DNA from: Knoellia sp. Soil729
Lineage (GTDB): Bacteria; Actinomycetota; Actinomycetes; Actinomycetales; Dermatophilaceae
DNA: 64,000 nt
Assembly (NCBI RefSeq): GCF_001427985.1
Contig: NZ_LMSA01000001.1
Location: 191,629-255,628, forward strand
Direction: 5' to 3'
Shown: positions 52,716-61,046 of the stretch, piece after piece
How positions within the stretch are numbered: the stretch's first letter is position 1
Layout of the letters: the number at the start of each line of letters is the position of its first letter
Notes under the pieces: generated by a model
Told to the model about the DNA's origin: nothing
Databases searched by the model: none
What the model saw: only the letters and a program-made list of their open reading frames with translations
Program-made: the position numbers and the translations under genes

Positions 52716-53560
52716 CGAGCCTCTCGACCTCACCCCGGCGGGCACATGGGACGGCGCAGACGCGGGCGGTTCGGCTGCGGCCCAGGTCCGTGGCCGCCAT
52801 CGCCGCAGTGAGCCTCGCCGGGGTCGTCGCCTTCGCCTGGCCGCTCATCGTCGACCCCGGAGCCACCCTCGGGCACTCGACCAACGCACCGTTGCTGTTC
52901 TCCCTCCTCATGCCGCTCCTGCTGGCGGTCGTCCTCGCCGAGATCTCCGAGGGTGGGCTCGACGTCAAGGCGATCGCCATGCTGGGGGTCCTCGCTGCCG
53001 TCGGCGCGGCCCTGCGACCCGTCGGTGCCGGAACCGCGGGACTGGAGACGGTGTTCTTCCTCCTCATCCTCGGCGGCCGGGTGTTCGGGGCCGGGTTCGG
53101 CTTCGTGCTCGGCGCGACGACGCTGTTCGCGTCGGCGCTCATCACCGGCGGGGTGGGCCCGTGGCTGCCGTTCCAGATGCTGGGGGCGGCCTGGGTGGGC
53201 CTGGGCGCGGGGCTCCTGCCGCCGCTGCGGGGCAAGGCGGAGATCGCCCTCCTCGCGGCCTACGGCGCGGTGTCAGGACTGTTCTACGGGCTCGCCCTCA
53301 ACCTCATGTTCTGGCCGTTCACGACGGGACTCGAGGGCCACCTGTCCTTCGTGGCGGGAGCGCCGGTGCTCGAGAACCTCCACCGCTTCGTCGTCTTCTC
53401 GCTCGCGACCTCGCTCGGCTGGGACATCGGCCGGGCCGTCACCAACATCGTCCTGGTGTGCCTCACCGGCAGCGTCGTCCTGCGCACCCTGCGTCGAGCC
53501 GCGCGCAAGGCCGCCTTCGAGGCGCCCGTGGAGTTCACCGCCGCGACCACAGTCGACTGA
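52712..53560 (+). CDS. ECF transporter S component (predicted cobalamin-specific)
   Basis: A 282-residue polytopic protein. About six TM helices lie between residues 25 and 250, with the alanine/glycine-rich TM1 and the LGGRVFGAGFGFVLGATTLFASALITGGVGPWLPFQM segment characteristic of S components (ECF-type riboflavin/B12-like). Substrate assignment to B12 is inferred from the riboswitch and the two transcobalamin-like proteins. GTG overlaps the ATPase stop (GTGA), making all five genes one coupled operon. Confidence 0.78.
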   Translation: MTSLSTSPRRAHGTAQTRAVRLRPRSVAAIAAVSLAGVVAFAWPLIVDPGATLGHSTNAPLLFSLLMPLLLAVVLAEISEGGLDVKAIAMLGVLAAVGAALRPVGAGTAGLETVFFLLILGGRVFGAGFGFVLGATTLFASALITGGVGPWLPFQMLGAAWVGLGAGLLPPLRGKAEIALLAAYGAVSGLFYGLALNLMFWPFTTGLEGHLSFVAGAPVLENLHRFVVFSLATSLGWDIGRAVTNIVLVCLTGSVVLRTLRRAARKAAFEAPVEFTAATTVD

Positions 53561-53577
53561 GCCCACTGCCGCTTTGG

Positions 53578-53583
53578 CACAAT
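53578..53583 (+). promoter_or_regulatory. Weak -10-like box before the NUDIX-family gene
   Basis: CACAAT ends 7 nt before the ATG; it fits the leaderless spacing but lacks the initial T, so it is weak. Confidence 0.3.
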
Positions 53584-53590
53584 CGCGGGC

Positions 53591-54130
53591 ATGGGTCCCC
53601 TCGAACTCGACAACACACCCGCCTGGCTGAGCCGCGAAGAGCTCGACAACGCGCGTGAGCGCCTGCCCATCCTCTATGTGGATGCCGTGCCGGTGCGCGT
53701 CGACGAGCGGGGCACCGTGACCGGCGTCGGCCTGCTCCTGCGGGCCTCCACCGACGGAGACATCCAGCGCGAGCTGGTCTCGGGCCGGGTGCTCTACCAC
53801 GAGCGGGTGCGCGACGCCCTCCTGCGGCACCTCGAGAAGGACCTCGGCCCCATGGCGCTTCCCCACGTGCCGGCGTCTCCCGTGCCGTTCACCGTCGCCG
53901 AGTACTTCCCGACCCCCGGAGTCACCCCGTTCCACGACCCGCGCCAGCACGCCGTGTCGCTCGCGTTCGTCGTCCCGGTCACCGGAGACTGCGCCCCCCA
54001 GCAGGACGCGCTGGACCTCGCGTGGCTCACCCCCGACGAGGCCCTCGCCCCCGGCCTGCTCGCCGAGATGGAGCGCGGTCATGGCGTGCTTCTGCGCCAA
54101 GCCCTCGCTCACCTCGGTCACCCCGTCTGA
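53591..54130 (+). CDS. NUDIX hydrolase-family protein (DUF4916)
   Basis: A 179-residue protein resembling actinobacterial DUF4916/NUDIX-family proteins: LPILYVDAVPVRVDERGTVTGVGLLLRAS, then VSGRVLYHERVRDALLRHLEKDLG in the place of the Nudix helix, and HAVSLAFVVPVTGD. The canonical GX5EX7REUXEEXGU box is not intact (the helix lacks the REUXEE core), so catalytic activity is doubtful. The role is unknown. Confidence 0.7.
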   Translation: MGPLELDNTPAWLSREELDNARERLPILYVDAVPVRVDERGTVTGVGLLLRASTDGDIQRELVSGRVLYHERVRDALLRHLEKDLGPMALPHVPASPVPFTVAEYFPTPGVTPFHDPRQHAVSLAFVVPVTGDCAPQQDALDLAWLTPDEALAPGLLAEMERGHGVLLRQALAHLGHPV

Positions 54131-54353
54131 CCTCTTGGTGCGGTCGCTTTCGCGCCCATGCGGTCGCGGTCACAATCCTCGTGCGCCGCCGTCCCATCCG
54201 CACTCGCGCGCGGAGCGCGCTTCGTGCTCCCGCCAGGCCCAGCCAGCGGCGCACGAGGACTGTGACGCTCGGCGTGCGGTGGCACTCGGCGTGCGTCGGC
54301 ACTCGGCGAACCGGGTCAGTCGTGCCACGTCCGGCGCTCTTCGGCGAAGCGGG
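54131..54353. other. Structured intergenic region with long inverted repeat and short direct repeats
   Basis: No gene. A 21-nt inverted repeat is at 54169-54189 and 54246-54266 (one mismatch) around a 56-nt spacer with its own GCGCGC hairpin near 54208-54222. Farther on, two imperfect direct repeats (GCACTCGGCG blocks; the CGGGTCAGTCG units) occur to 54353. It lies between the convergent NUDIX and PlsC genes. Confidence 0.6.
54169..54266. repeat. Inverted repeat pair, 21-nt arms
   Basis: The left arm begins GTCACAATCCTCG and the right arm is its complement with one mismatch, arms 54169-54189 and 54246-54266, loop 56 nt. Confidence 0.6.
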
Positions 54354-55124
54354 TCAGTCGCGCGACTCGCGTCCTTTGTTGAACTTGTCGACCGTGCGGT
54401 TCATGTCGTGATGGTCCAGGGCCAGTGCCGCCTCGGGAGTGGGCGCCGTGCCACCGAGGCGGGCCGGCAGGAAGACGAGGTCCTCGCCGGTCATGGGCGG
54501 GTAGGCCGCCTGCTGCGCCTCGAGCTGGGCCTGCATGAGCACCCGGAGCCGCTCGGTGGCCTCGACGCGGTTCTCGTCGGGGGCGACGACCATGGGCTGC
54601 CCCACGGTGATGAAGACGGGGATGTTGCTGCGGCCCACGTGCTTGGGAGTGTTCTTGCTCCAGACCCGCTGCGAACCCCACAGGGTCGTGGGCAGGATCG
54701 GCACTCCCGCCTCCTGCGCCATGCGCACCGCGCCCGGCTTGAACTCCTTGAGCTCGAACGAGCGCGACATCGTGGCCTCGGGGAAGACGCCGACGATTTC
54801 GCCGTCCTTGAGGGACTGCACCGCCCGGTTGAACGACCCACGGCCGTCTCGGCGGTCCACCGGGATGTGCTTCATGCCACGCATGAGCGGGCCGGCGACC
54901 CGGTGGGAGAAGATCGACTTCTTGGCCATGAAGCGCACGAGGCGCTTGGACTTCACAGCCGCGAGGCCGGCATACGTGAAGTCGAAGTAGCCCGTGTGGT
55001 TGATGGCCATCACGGCCCCGCCGGTGCGGGGAACGTTGTCCTCGCCCACGATCCGGAACTTCAGCCCCTGGGCAGCGAAGACGAGGCGGGCGGTGCTGAT
55101 CACCGAGGTGTAGACGGGTTCCAT
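54354..55124 (-). CDS. 1-acylglycerol-3-phosphate acyltransferase-like (PlsC family)
   Basis: A 256-residue membrane-associated acyltransferase. The catalytic HX4D is NHTGYFD near residue 42. RFMAKKSIF follows, then the substrate motif VFPEATMS near 113 (the usual EGTRS reads EATMS, as in many actinobacterial paralogues), and the IPVDRRDG region near 87. It acylates lysophosphatidic acid or a related acceptor. The ATG is 6 nt after TAGGCT (leaderless candidate). Confidence 0.85.
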   Translation of the reverse strand: MEPVYTSVISTARLVFAAQGLKFRIVGEDNVPRTGGAVMAINHTGYFDFTYAGLAAVKSKRLVRFMAKKSIFSHRVAGPLMRGMKHIPVDRRDGRGSFNRAVQSLKDGEIVGVFPEATMSRSFELKEFKPGAVRMAQEAGVPILPTTLWGSQRVWSKNTPKHVGRSNIPVFITVGQPMVVAPDENRVEATERLRVLMQAQLEAQQAAYPPMTGEDLVFLPARLGGTAPTPEAALALDHHDMNRTVDKFNKGRESRD

Positions 55125-55130
55125 GGGGTC

Positions 55131-55136
55131 AGCCTA
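55131..55136 (-). promoter_or_regulatory. -10 box of leaderless PlsC promoter
   Basis: TAGGCT on the minus strand, 6 nt before the ATG at 55124. Confidence 0.55.
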
Positions 55137-55211
55137 CGGTGCCGTAGGTTGTGCCGGCGCGCTGCGCACAGTGACCTCGGCACGAGTCGGACGGCGAGGA
55201 CCTGAGGCCGG

Positions 55212-58200
55212 TCAGCTGTGCTGTGCAGGCAGCCAGGCGAGCTGCACGACCTGGTTGCCCTGGTCGCGGGTCACCAGTCGTCCCCGACCGGGCGGCTGCA
55301 GCGAACCCCGGACGTTGCCCACCAGCGCGCCCTCGTCGGGCGGGGTGCTGAGCATGATGCCGGGGCTCGCGAGGTCGCGCATCGCCTGGAGGACCGGCTC
55401 GTAGCTGGCCCTCGAGGCGCCACCGGCCCGCCGGGTCAGCACGAGGTGCAGACCGACATCGGTGGCCTGCGCGAGCAGGGGGATGAGGGGACGCAGCGGG
55501 GACCCGGCCGACGTGACGACGAGGTCGTAGTCGTCGACGAGGATGAACGCTTCCGAGCCCGACCACCACGAGCGCGCTCGCAGCTGCTCGGGCGTGACGT
55601 CCGGGCCGGGGAGGCGGGTGCGCAGGAACGCACTGAGACCCTCGATCTCGGCCGTCACCTGCTCCTCGGTGGTCATGTACTCGGCCAGGTGCTCGGTGGG
55701 CAGCTCCCCGAGCAGGGCGCGGCGGTAGTCCACGACGAAGAGCTTGGCCTCGTCCGGGGTGTAGAGGCGCGCCACCTCGCTGGCGTAGGCGCGCAACATG
55801 GCCGACTTGCCGGAGTCGCTGTCACCGAAGAGGTAGAGGTGGGACTCCTCGGCGACGTTGACGCCCACGGGCTCGAGGTTGCTCTCGTTGATACCGAGCA
55901 GCACGCGCTTCTCGTCGGGCCCCGCCTCCTTGCGGATCTTCTCGAGCGTGATCTGCTCCGGGAGCAGCCGCAGCTTCGGTCCACGGGGACCCATCCACGC
56001 GGCGGACACCTTGGCCACGAGGTCCTCGACACCCTCGCCGAGGTCGTCGACGCGGCCCGAGCCGTCGATGCGCGGGATGCCGGCGAGGAAGTGGTGCTTC
56101 GTCGTCGTGATGCCGCGTCCCGGCCTGCCCTTGGGCACGTTGGCGGCGACCTTGCGGTCGATCTCGGAGTCGCCCGGATCACCGAGGCCCAGCTCGACAC
56201 GGGTGCCGAGCACGTCGCGGATCTGCATGCGGAAGTCCATCCAGCGGGAGGTGGTGATGACGACGTGGATCCCGAAGGTGAGGCCGCGACCGGCGATGCC
56301 ACTGATGGTCTGCTCGAGCTCGTCGAACTCGGCCCGGATGGTCGGCCACCCGTCGACCACGAGGAAGACGTCGCCGTACCCGTCGTCGGCGCGCCCCTCG
56401 GCACGGCGCCGGCGATAGGTCTCGATCGAGTCGATGCCCGCGGCCCGGAAGTAGGCCTCGCGCTTGTCGATGATGCCCGTGATCTCGGCAACCGTGCGGC
56501 GCACGACGTCGGGCTCGTTGCGGTTGGCGACCCCGGCGACGTGAGCCAGGCCGGCGAAGGGCGTGAAGGTGCCGCCCCCGAAGTCCAGGACATAGATCTG
56601 GGTCTCGAGCGGGGTGGTCGTCAGGGCCAGCGAGCTGACCAGGGTGCGGGCGAACGTGCTCCGGCCCGTGCGTGGCCCGCCGACGACGGCGACATGGCCG
56701 GCCGCCCCGCCGAGACGCAGCACGAAGAGCTCCCGGCGCTGCTCGAGGGGACGGTCCACGATGCCCATGGGGATGACGTAGGAGCCCCGGCTGCGCCACC
56801 GCTTGCTCACCAGCCCCAGCTCGGGGTCGGGAGCGAGGTCTCCGAGGAGCTGGTCCAGGGAGTTGGGCACGTCGAGCGGCGGCAACCACACCTGGTGGGC
56901 GGGCCGACCGTGGCCCTTCATCCGCGCCACGGCGATGTCGAAGACGGCGCGGGTCTCCTCGGCCTCGTGGAGCGGCTGCGGCTCCTCCTCGACGCGCGCG
57001 GTGGCGGAGATGGCCTTGGTGGAGGTGAACGGCAGGACCTGCATGTTGGTGCCGGTGCCGCCGGTCGAGGCGCGTCGGCGCCGGCCCTTCGGGGGTCCGG
57101 AGACGTAGGCCGCCTTGAACTTGAGCAGGGTGGTCTGGTCGGGCTTGAGGTAGCCCAGGCCGGGGACCGGAGGCAGCTCGTAGGCGTCGGGGACACCGAT
57201 GACCGTGCGGGACTCTCCGGCCGAGAACGTGCGCAGACCGATGCGGTAGGAGAGGTGGGACTCCAGCCCCCGCAGCCGGCCCTCCTCGAGCCGTTGCGAC
57301 GACAGCAGCAGGTGCATCGACAGCGAGCGGCCGAGCCGACCGATGGCCACGAAGAGGTCGGCGAACTCCGGCTTGGCCGAGAGCAGCTCGGAGAACTCGT
57401 CGGCGACGATGAGCAGGGCAGGCAGGGGCTCGAGGTCGGCGCCTGCTGCCCGCGCTTTCTCGTAGTCGGTGACGTTGGAGAAGTTGCCGGCCGAGCGCAG
57501 GAGCTCCTGGCGCCGGGTCATCTCGCCCTGGAGCGCGTCCTGCATGCGCTCGACGAGCGTGAGCTCCTGGCCGAGGTTGGTGATGACCGCCGACACGTGC
57601 GGCATGTCGGCCATGCCGGCGAAGGTGGCACCACCCTTGAAGTCGACGAGGACGAAGTTGAGCTGTTCCGACGAGTGGGTCATGGCCAGCGCGAGGACCA
57701 GGGTGCGCAGCAGCTCGGACTTGCCGGAGCCGGTCGCGCCGATGACGAGGCCGTGGGGACCCATGCCCTGCTGGGCGGACTCCTTGATGTCCAGCGCCAC
57801 GACCTGGCCGCTTCCCCCGACGCCGATCGGCACGCGCAGGCGGTCGCGCTGGAGCCGTGGGCGCCAGGCGGTGGCCGGGTCGAACTCGCGCACGTCGCCC
57901 AGCCCGAGCAGGTCGACCAGCTCGGTGCTCGAGGTGAGCGCGTCGCGCACCTCGACCTCGCCGCTGACGAACATCGGGGCCAGGCGGCGAGCGGCGGCCT
58001 CGGCCTGGGTCACGCTCATCTGGTCGGCCAGTCCTCGGGCGCCACCACGGCTGAGGCTGAGGATCTCGAACGGCACCTGGCCGTCCGGCATACCCGGTCG
58101 TGCAGCGTCGACCGCGAGACGCAACGTGGACGTGGAGTCGAGCTCGCCCCACTGCTCCGGGAGGTCGAGGACGGTGACACCCAGGACCCCGTCGTCGGTC

Positions 58201-59180
58201 ACGAGGGGGTTGTGGCGCGGCAGGCGGGCGCCGTCGACGATGACGAGCACGTGCGGCGTCGGGCGCTGGCTGCCGGGGCCGAAGCGGGGACGGTCCGTGA
58301 TGTCCTCGGGCAGGAGCTCGAGCAGCTCGTCGACGGACTCGGCGACGAGGCGCAGGGGCCCGATGGCGTCGCGCTCCCGTGGGCTCAGTGCGTGCGGCAG
58401 CCACTTGAGCCAGTCCCACTCCTGGCGGGACTCAGGGCTGGTCAACGCCGCCACGATGAGCGTGTCCGGCGAGTGCATGATCCCGGCATTGACGACCAGC
58501 GAGCGCGCGAGAGCTCGCGCTGGAGCCGCCTCCCCGGTGATCTGGACCCGGGCCCACGCCGGAAGCGAGACCGAGGCGGGCAGTCCGTGCTGGACCCGGT
58601 GGGTCGTGAGGAGGCGGTGCAGCCCGGAGGCGGCGACGGGGTCCAGCTGGGCCAGGGGCGGGGTCTCGGCGGGTTCGAGAGTGAGGCACAGCGGCTGCGA
58701 GGTCGTGCCCATGCGCACGTGGAGGAAGTCCTCGTCCTTGGGCAGTCGCTCCCAGACGCGGCTCTTCTCCTCGGCGAGCAGGGGCAGGGAGGCCGGGGCG
58801 GGGTAGTTCCAGAGACCGGCCTCGCGCTGCTTGGCCGCGGCGTCGCGGACCGTGTCTCGGACCTCGGCGAGGTAGGCGAGGTACTCCCGCCGGTTCGCGA
58901 TGACCTCCGTCGTGTGCTGCTGGCGCTGGCGCAGCCCGCTCGAGAAGACGAAGCCCAGCGAGGCGAGGAGGAACATCCCGGCGCCGACATAGCCCTTGGC
59001 GCCCTGCCCCGAGATGGCGACGAAGCCCATGGAGCCGACGCTGCCGAGCATCGGCACGGCCTGCATGAGGAGGTTGCTGACACCCTCCGCAGGAGTGATC
59101 TCCGGCGGTGGCTGCAGGACGATGCGCCCCGTGGGGACCGATGGCGCCTCCTGACGTGTCCCTCCGACTGTCGCCGTCAC
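55212..59180 (-). CDS. eccC: Type VII secretion FtsK/SpoIIIE ATPase EccC
   Basis: A 1322-residue ATPase. Two TM helices are near residues 38-80. Three FtsK/SpoIIIE-type ATPase domains follow: Walker A GATGSGKS near 480, a degenerate GGPRTGRST near 833, and GDSDSGKS near 1121. Walker B sites appear as LLIVADE, VFLVVDG and AFILVDD. EccC powers substrate recognition and export. The GTG at 59180 has GGGAGGGGAAG upstream. It is divergent from eccD, so the two share a 138-nt promoter region. Confidence 0.93.
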   Translation of the reverse strand: MTATVGGTRQEAPSVPTGRIVLQPPPEITPAEGVSNLLMQAVPMLGSVGSMGFVAISGQGAKGYVGAGMFLLASLGFVFSSGLRQRQQHTTEVIANRREYLAYLAEVRDTVRDAAAKQREAGLWNYPAPASLPLLAEEKSRVWERLPKDEDFLHVRMGTTSQPLCLTLEPAETPPLAQLDPVAASGLHRLLTTHRVQHGLPASVSLPAWARVQITGEAAPARALARSLVVNAGIMHSPDTLIVAALTSPESRQEWDWLKWLPHALSPRERDAIGPLRLVAESVDELLELLPEDITDRPRFGPGSQRPTPHVLVIVDGARLPRHNPLVTDDGVLGVTVLDLPEQWGELDSTSTLRLAVDAARPGMPDGQVPFEILSLSRGGARGLADQMSVTQAEAAARRLAPMFVSGEVEVRDALTSSTELVDLLGLGDVREFDPATAWRPRLQRDRLRVPIGVGGSGQVVALDIKESAQQGMGPHGLVIGATGSGKSELLRTLVLALAMTHSSEQLNFVLVDFKGGATFAGMADMPHVSAVITNLGQELTLVERMQDALQGEMTRRQELLRSAGNFSNVTDYEKARAAGADLEPLPALLIVADEFSELLSAKPEFADLFVAIGRLGRSLSMHLLLSSQRLEEGRLRGLESHLSYRIGLRTFSAGESRTVIGVPDAYELPPVPGLGYLKPDQTTLLKFKAAYVSGPPKGRRRRASTGGTGTNMQVLPFTSTKAISATARVEEEPQPLHEAEETRAVFDIAVARMKGHGRPAHQVWLPPLDVPNSLDQLLGDLAPDPELGLVSKRWRSRGSYVIPMGIVDRPLEQRRELFVLRLGGAAGHVAVVGGPRTGRSTFARTLVSSLALTTTPLETQIYVLDFGGGTFTPFAGLAHVAGVANRNEPDVVRRTVAEITGIIDKREAYFRAAGIDSIETYRRRRAEGRADDGYGDVFLVVDGWPTIRAEFDELEQTISGIAGRGLTFGIHVVITTSRWMDFRMQIRDVLGTRVELGLGDPGDSEIDRKVAANVPKGRPGRGITTTKHHFLAGIPRIDGSGRVDDLGEGVEDLVAKVSAAWMGPRGPKLRLLPEQITLEKIRKEAGPDEKRVLLGINESNLEPVGVNVAEESHLYLFGDSDSGKSAMLRAYASEVARLYTPDEAKLFVVDYRRALLGELPTEHLAEYMTTEEQVTAEIEGLSAFLRTRLPGPDVTPEQLRARSWWSGSEAFILVDDYDLVVTSAGSPLRPLIPLLAQATDVGLHLVLTRRAGGASRASYEPVLQAMRDLASPGIMLSTPPDEGALVGNVRGSLQPPGRGRLVTRDQGNQVVQLAWLPAQHS

Positions 59181-59272
59181 GCTTCCCCTCCCGAGTGCAG
59201 GTGCAGGCAGTCAACGTATCCGAGACCTCCCCGACCGGCAGAGGCTGGCACACCGAGGACCGTGCCGCCCGC

Positions 59273-59278
59273 CTATCC
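59273..59278 (+). promoter_or_regulatory. Possible -10 box for eccD
   Basis: TATCCT, 40 nt before the eccD start, giving a leader that includes GAGGAGGGG. No good -35 was found. Confidence 0.35.
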
Positions 59279-59318
59279 TTCGTGGAAGCCGAGGCAGTCT
59301 GGACGAGGAGGGGACGGT

Positions 59319-60974
59319 ATGCCGGGTACGGACGCGAGCGCCGGTCTCCAGATCAGCCTCACTGCCGGGGGACGGCGCTACGACCTCGTCGTGCCGGTGG
59401 GGGCGCAGGTCACCGAGGTCCTGTCGGTCCTCGGGATCGCCTCGCGCGCCAACCCGCACGCCATCGCCACGCCCAGCGGGCGCATCCTCGGCCCGCACGA
59501 CACCTTCGACGAGTCGGTGCCGACCGGGTCCATCCTCAGCGTGGTGCCGGTGACCACGCATGCCGTGACCCGGGACATCCTCAACCTCGACCGGGGACGC
59601 GGCGCCGGCGGTGCCCGGGCCAGCACTCCCTCGGGATCCGGTGGACGCCACCGGGACGAGGCACCGGCCGCCGTGCACCCGGAGGTCGACGAGTCGACCC
59701 GTCGCCGCGGCGAGGGTGCGCCGACCGATGCGTCCGACGTGACCGCCCCACGGTCCAGCCTCGGCGGGCGTGGGACCGGGCCGGGCGCGGGGCAGGGCAT
59801 GGCCAGCCGGTCCCGTGCGCCCGGCTCCGTACCTCCGCTCCGACGCACCACTCCAGCGGCGCTCCCCTCGACGTCTGCGCAGCTCCTCTGGCTCGCTGCC
59901 GCCTTCGGCGCCGTCACCAGCCTCGTCGCTGCGTGGGGGCTCGCCAGCCAGGTGGAGCGCGATGCACCGTCCTCCGTGTTCGGCCTGGACCCGGCATGGC
60001 TGCCCACTGCCGCCGCCGCCCTCCTCGCAGCCGGGGCCATCGGGCTGGCGGCCTTGAGCAGCAACCGGTCCCACCGGTTCGCCGCCGCGGCATCGGCACC
60101 CGCCCTCGGCCTGGGCGCCGGCCTCACGCTGCCGCTGCCCGACTCACCCGGACGTGGCTCGGTCGCCGTGGTCGCCGGCTGCGCCGTGGCCGTGCTCGCC
60201 CTGGCGATCACCCGGACGCGGGTCGACGTCGACTCCCCCGGGGACCGCACGGTCATGACGGCGATCGGTGGCCTGGGCCTGCTCGTGGGGCTGGGGACGG
60301 TGCTCGACTGGCCCGGTCCCGCTGTCGCGGCCCTCGTCGCCGGGCTGGGGCCGCTCTTGATGCGCCTGCTGCCCACGACGAGTCTCACGGTCGACCTCAA
60401 CCAGCTCGTCGACACCGAGCGCCTCTCGACGACGATCTGGTCGGTGCGTGAGCGCGGCGCCACCCGGCGCAAACGGCTCGCGCGGGCAGACGTGCGCGCG
60501 CGCTTCGAGGCGGCCCGCGAGATCGTGGCGATCGGCACGGCCTACCTCTCCCTCGCGACCGCCGTCGGCGGATGGGTGCTGGTGACGAGCGCCGGCACCG
60601 ACCGCGTGACGCGGTGGGGATCGGTCGCTGCACTGGTCGTCGCAGCCCTGGCCTGCAGCTACCAGTCGCGATCGGTGCGAGACCGCCTCCCCCGCTACAG
60701 CATGCTCGCCGCCTCCGCTGCGCTGCTGCTCGCGGCAGCCGTCGCGCTGCTCGGGACAGGGTGGGACGGTGCGGCCTTCGTGGTCTTCGTGGTCGGCTCG
60801 ATCATCGCGTGGACCAGTGTCGCGAGCGCCGCTGCGATCGCCCGCGGCTACCGCAGCACGCGCATGTCGCGCTTCGCGGACGCGATCGAGACGATGACCG
60901 TCGCCCTCTGCCTGCCGCTCGGCATCGTGGCCGCGGGCGGGGTCGAAGCCCTCCGGCGGGTCACCTCCGGCTGA
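59319..60974 (+). CDS. eccD: Type VII secretion integral membrane protein EccD
   Basis: A 551-residue protein. The N-terminal ubiquitin-like (YukD/EsaB) domain spans residues 8-90 (LQISLTAGGRRYDLVVPVGAQVTEVL). A Gly/Arg/Ser-rich linker follows to about 190. About eleven TM helices fill 190-545. EccD forms the membrane channel core with EccB, EccC and EccE. The ATG has GAGGAGGGG 5-13 nt upstream and overlaps a GGTATGCC octamer. Confidence 0.9.
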   Translation: MPGTDASAGLQISLTAGGRRYDLVVPVGAQVTEVLSVLGIASRANPHAIATPSGRILGPHDTFDESVPTGSILSVVPVTTHAVTRDILNLDRGRGAGGARASTPSGSGGRHRDEAPAAVHPEVDESTRRRGEGAPTDASDVTAPRSSLGGRGTGPGAGQGMASRSRAPGSVPPLRRTTPAALPSTSAQLLWLAAAFGAVTSLVAAWGLASQVERDAPSSVFGLDPAWLPTAAAALLAAGAIGLAALSSNRSHRFAAAASAPALGLGAGLTLPLPDSPGRGSVAVVAGCAVAVLALAITRTRVDVDSPGDRTVMTAIGGLGLLVGLGTVLDWPGPAVAALVAGLGPLLMRLLPTTSLTVDLNQLVDTERLSTTIWSVRERGATRRKRLARADVRARFEAAREIVAIGTAYLSLATAVGGWVLVTSAGTDRVTRWGSVAALVVAALACSYQSRSVRDRLPRYSMLAASAALLLAAAVALLGTGWDGAAFVVFVVGSIIAWTSVASAAAIARGYRSTRMSRFADAIETMTVALCLPLGIVAAGGVEALRRVTSG

Positions 60975-61046
60975 GTCCTCCACCGGACGGCCGCCGCATC
61001 GGCGCCTTCCGCCGGAACCGCCTTCCATCAGCTCAGCGGACTCGGG

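Noticed and set aside
54169-54266. CRISPR repeat pair
   Set aside because: Repeats are inverted, only two copies, and no cas genes are in the window.
55218-60974. 1918-residue open frame on the plus strand opposite eccC
   Set aside because: It is the antisense shadow of eccC; only its last part (59319-60974) is a real gene, eccD. The rest has no family features and is Arg/Gly-rich.
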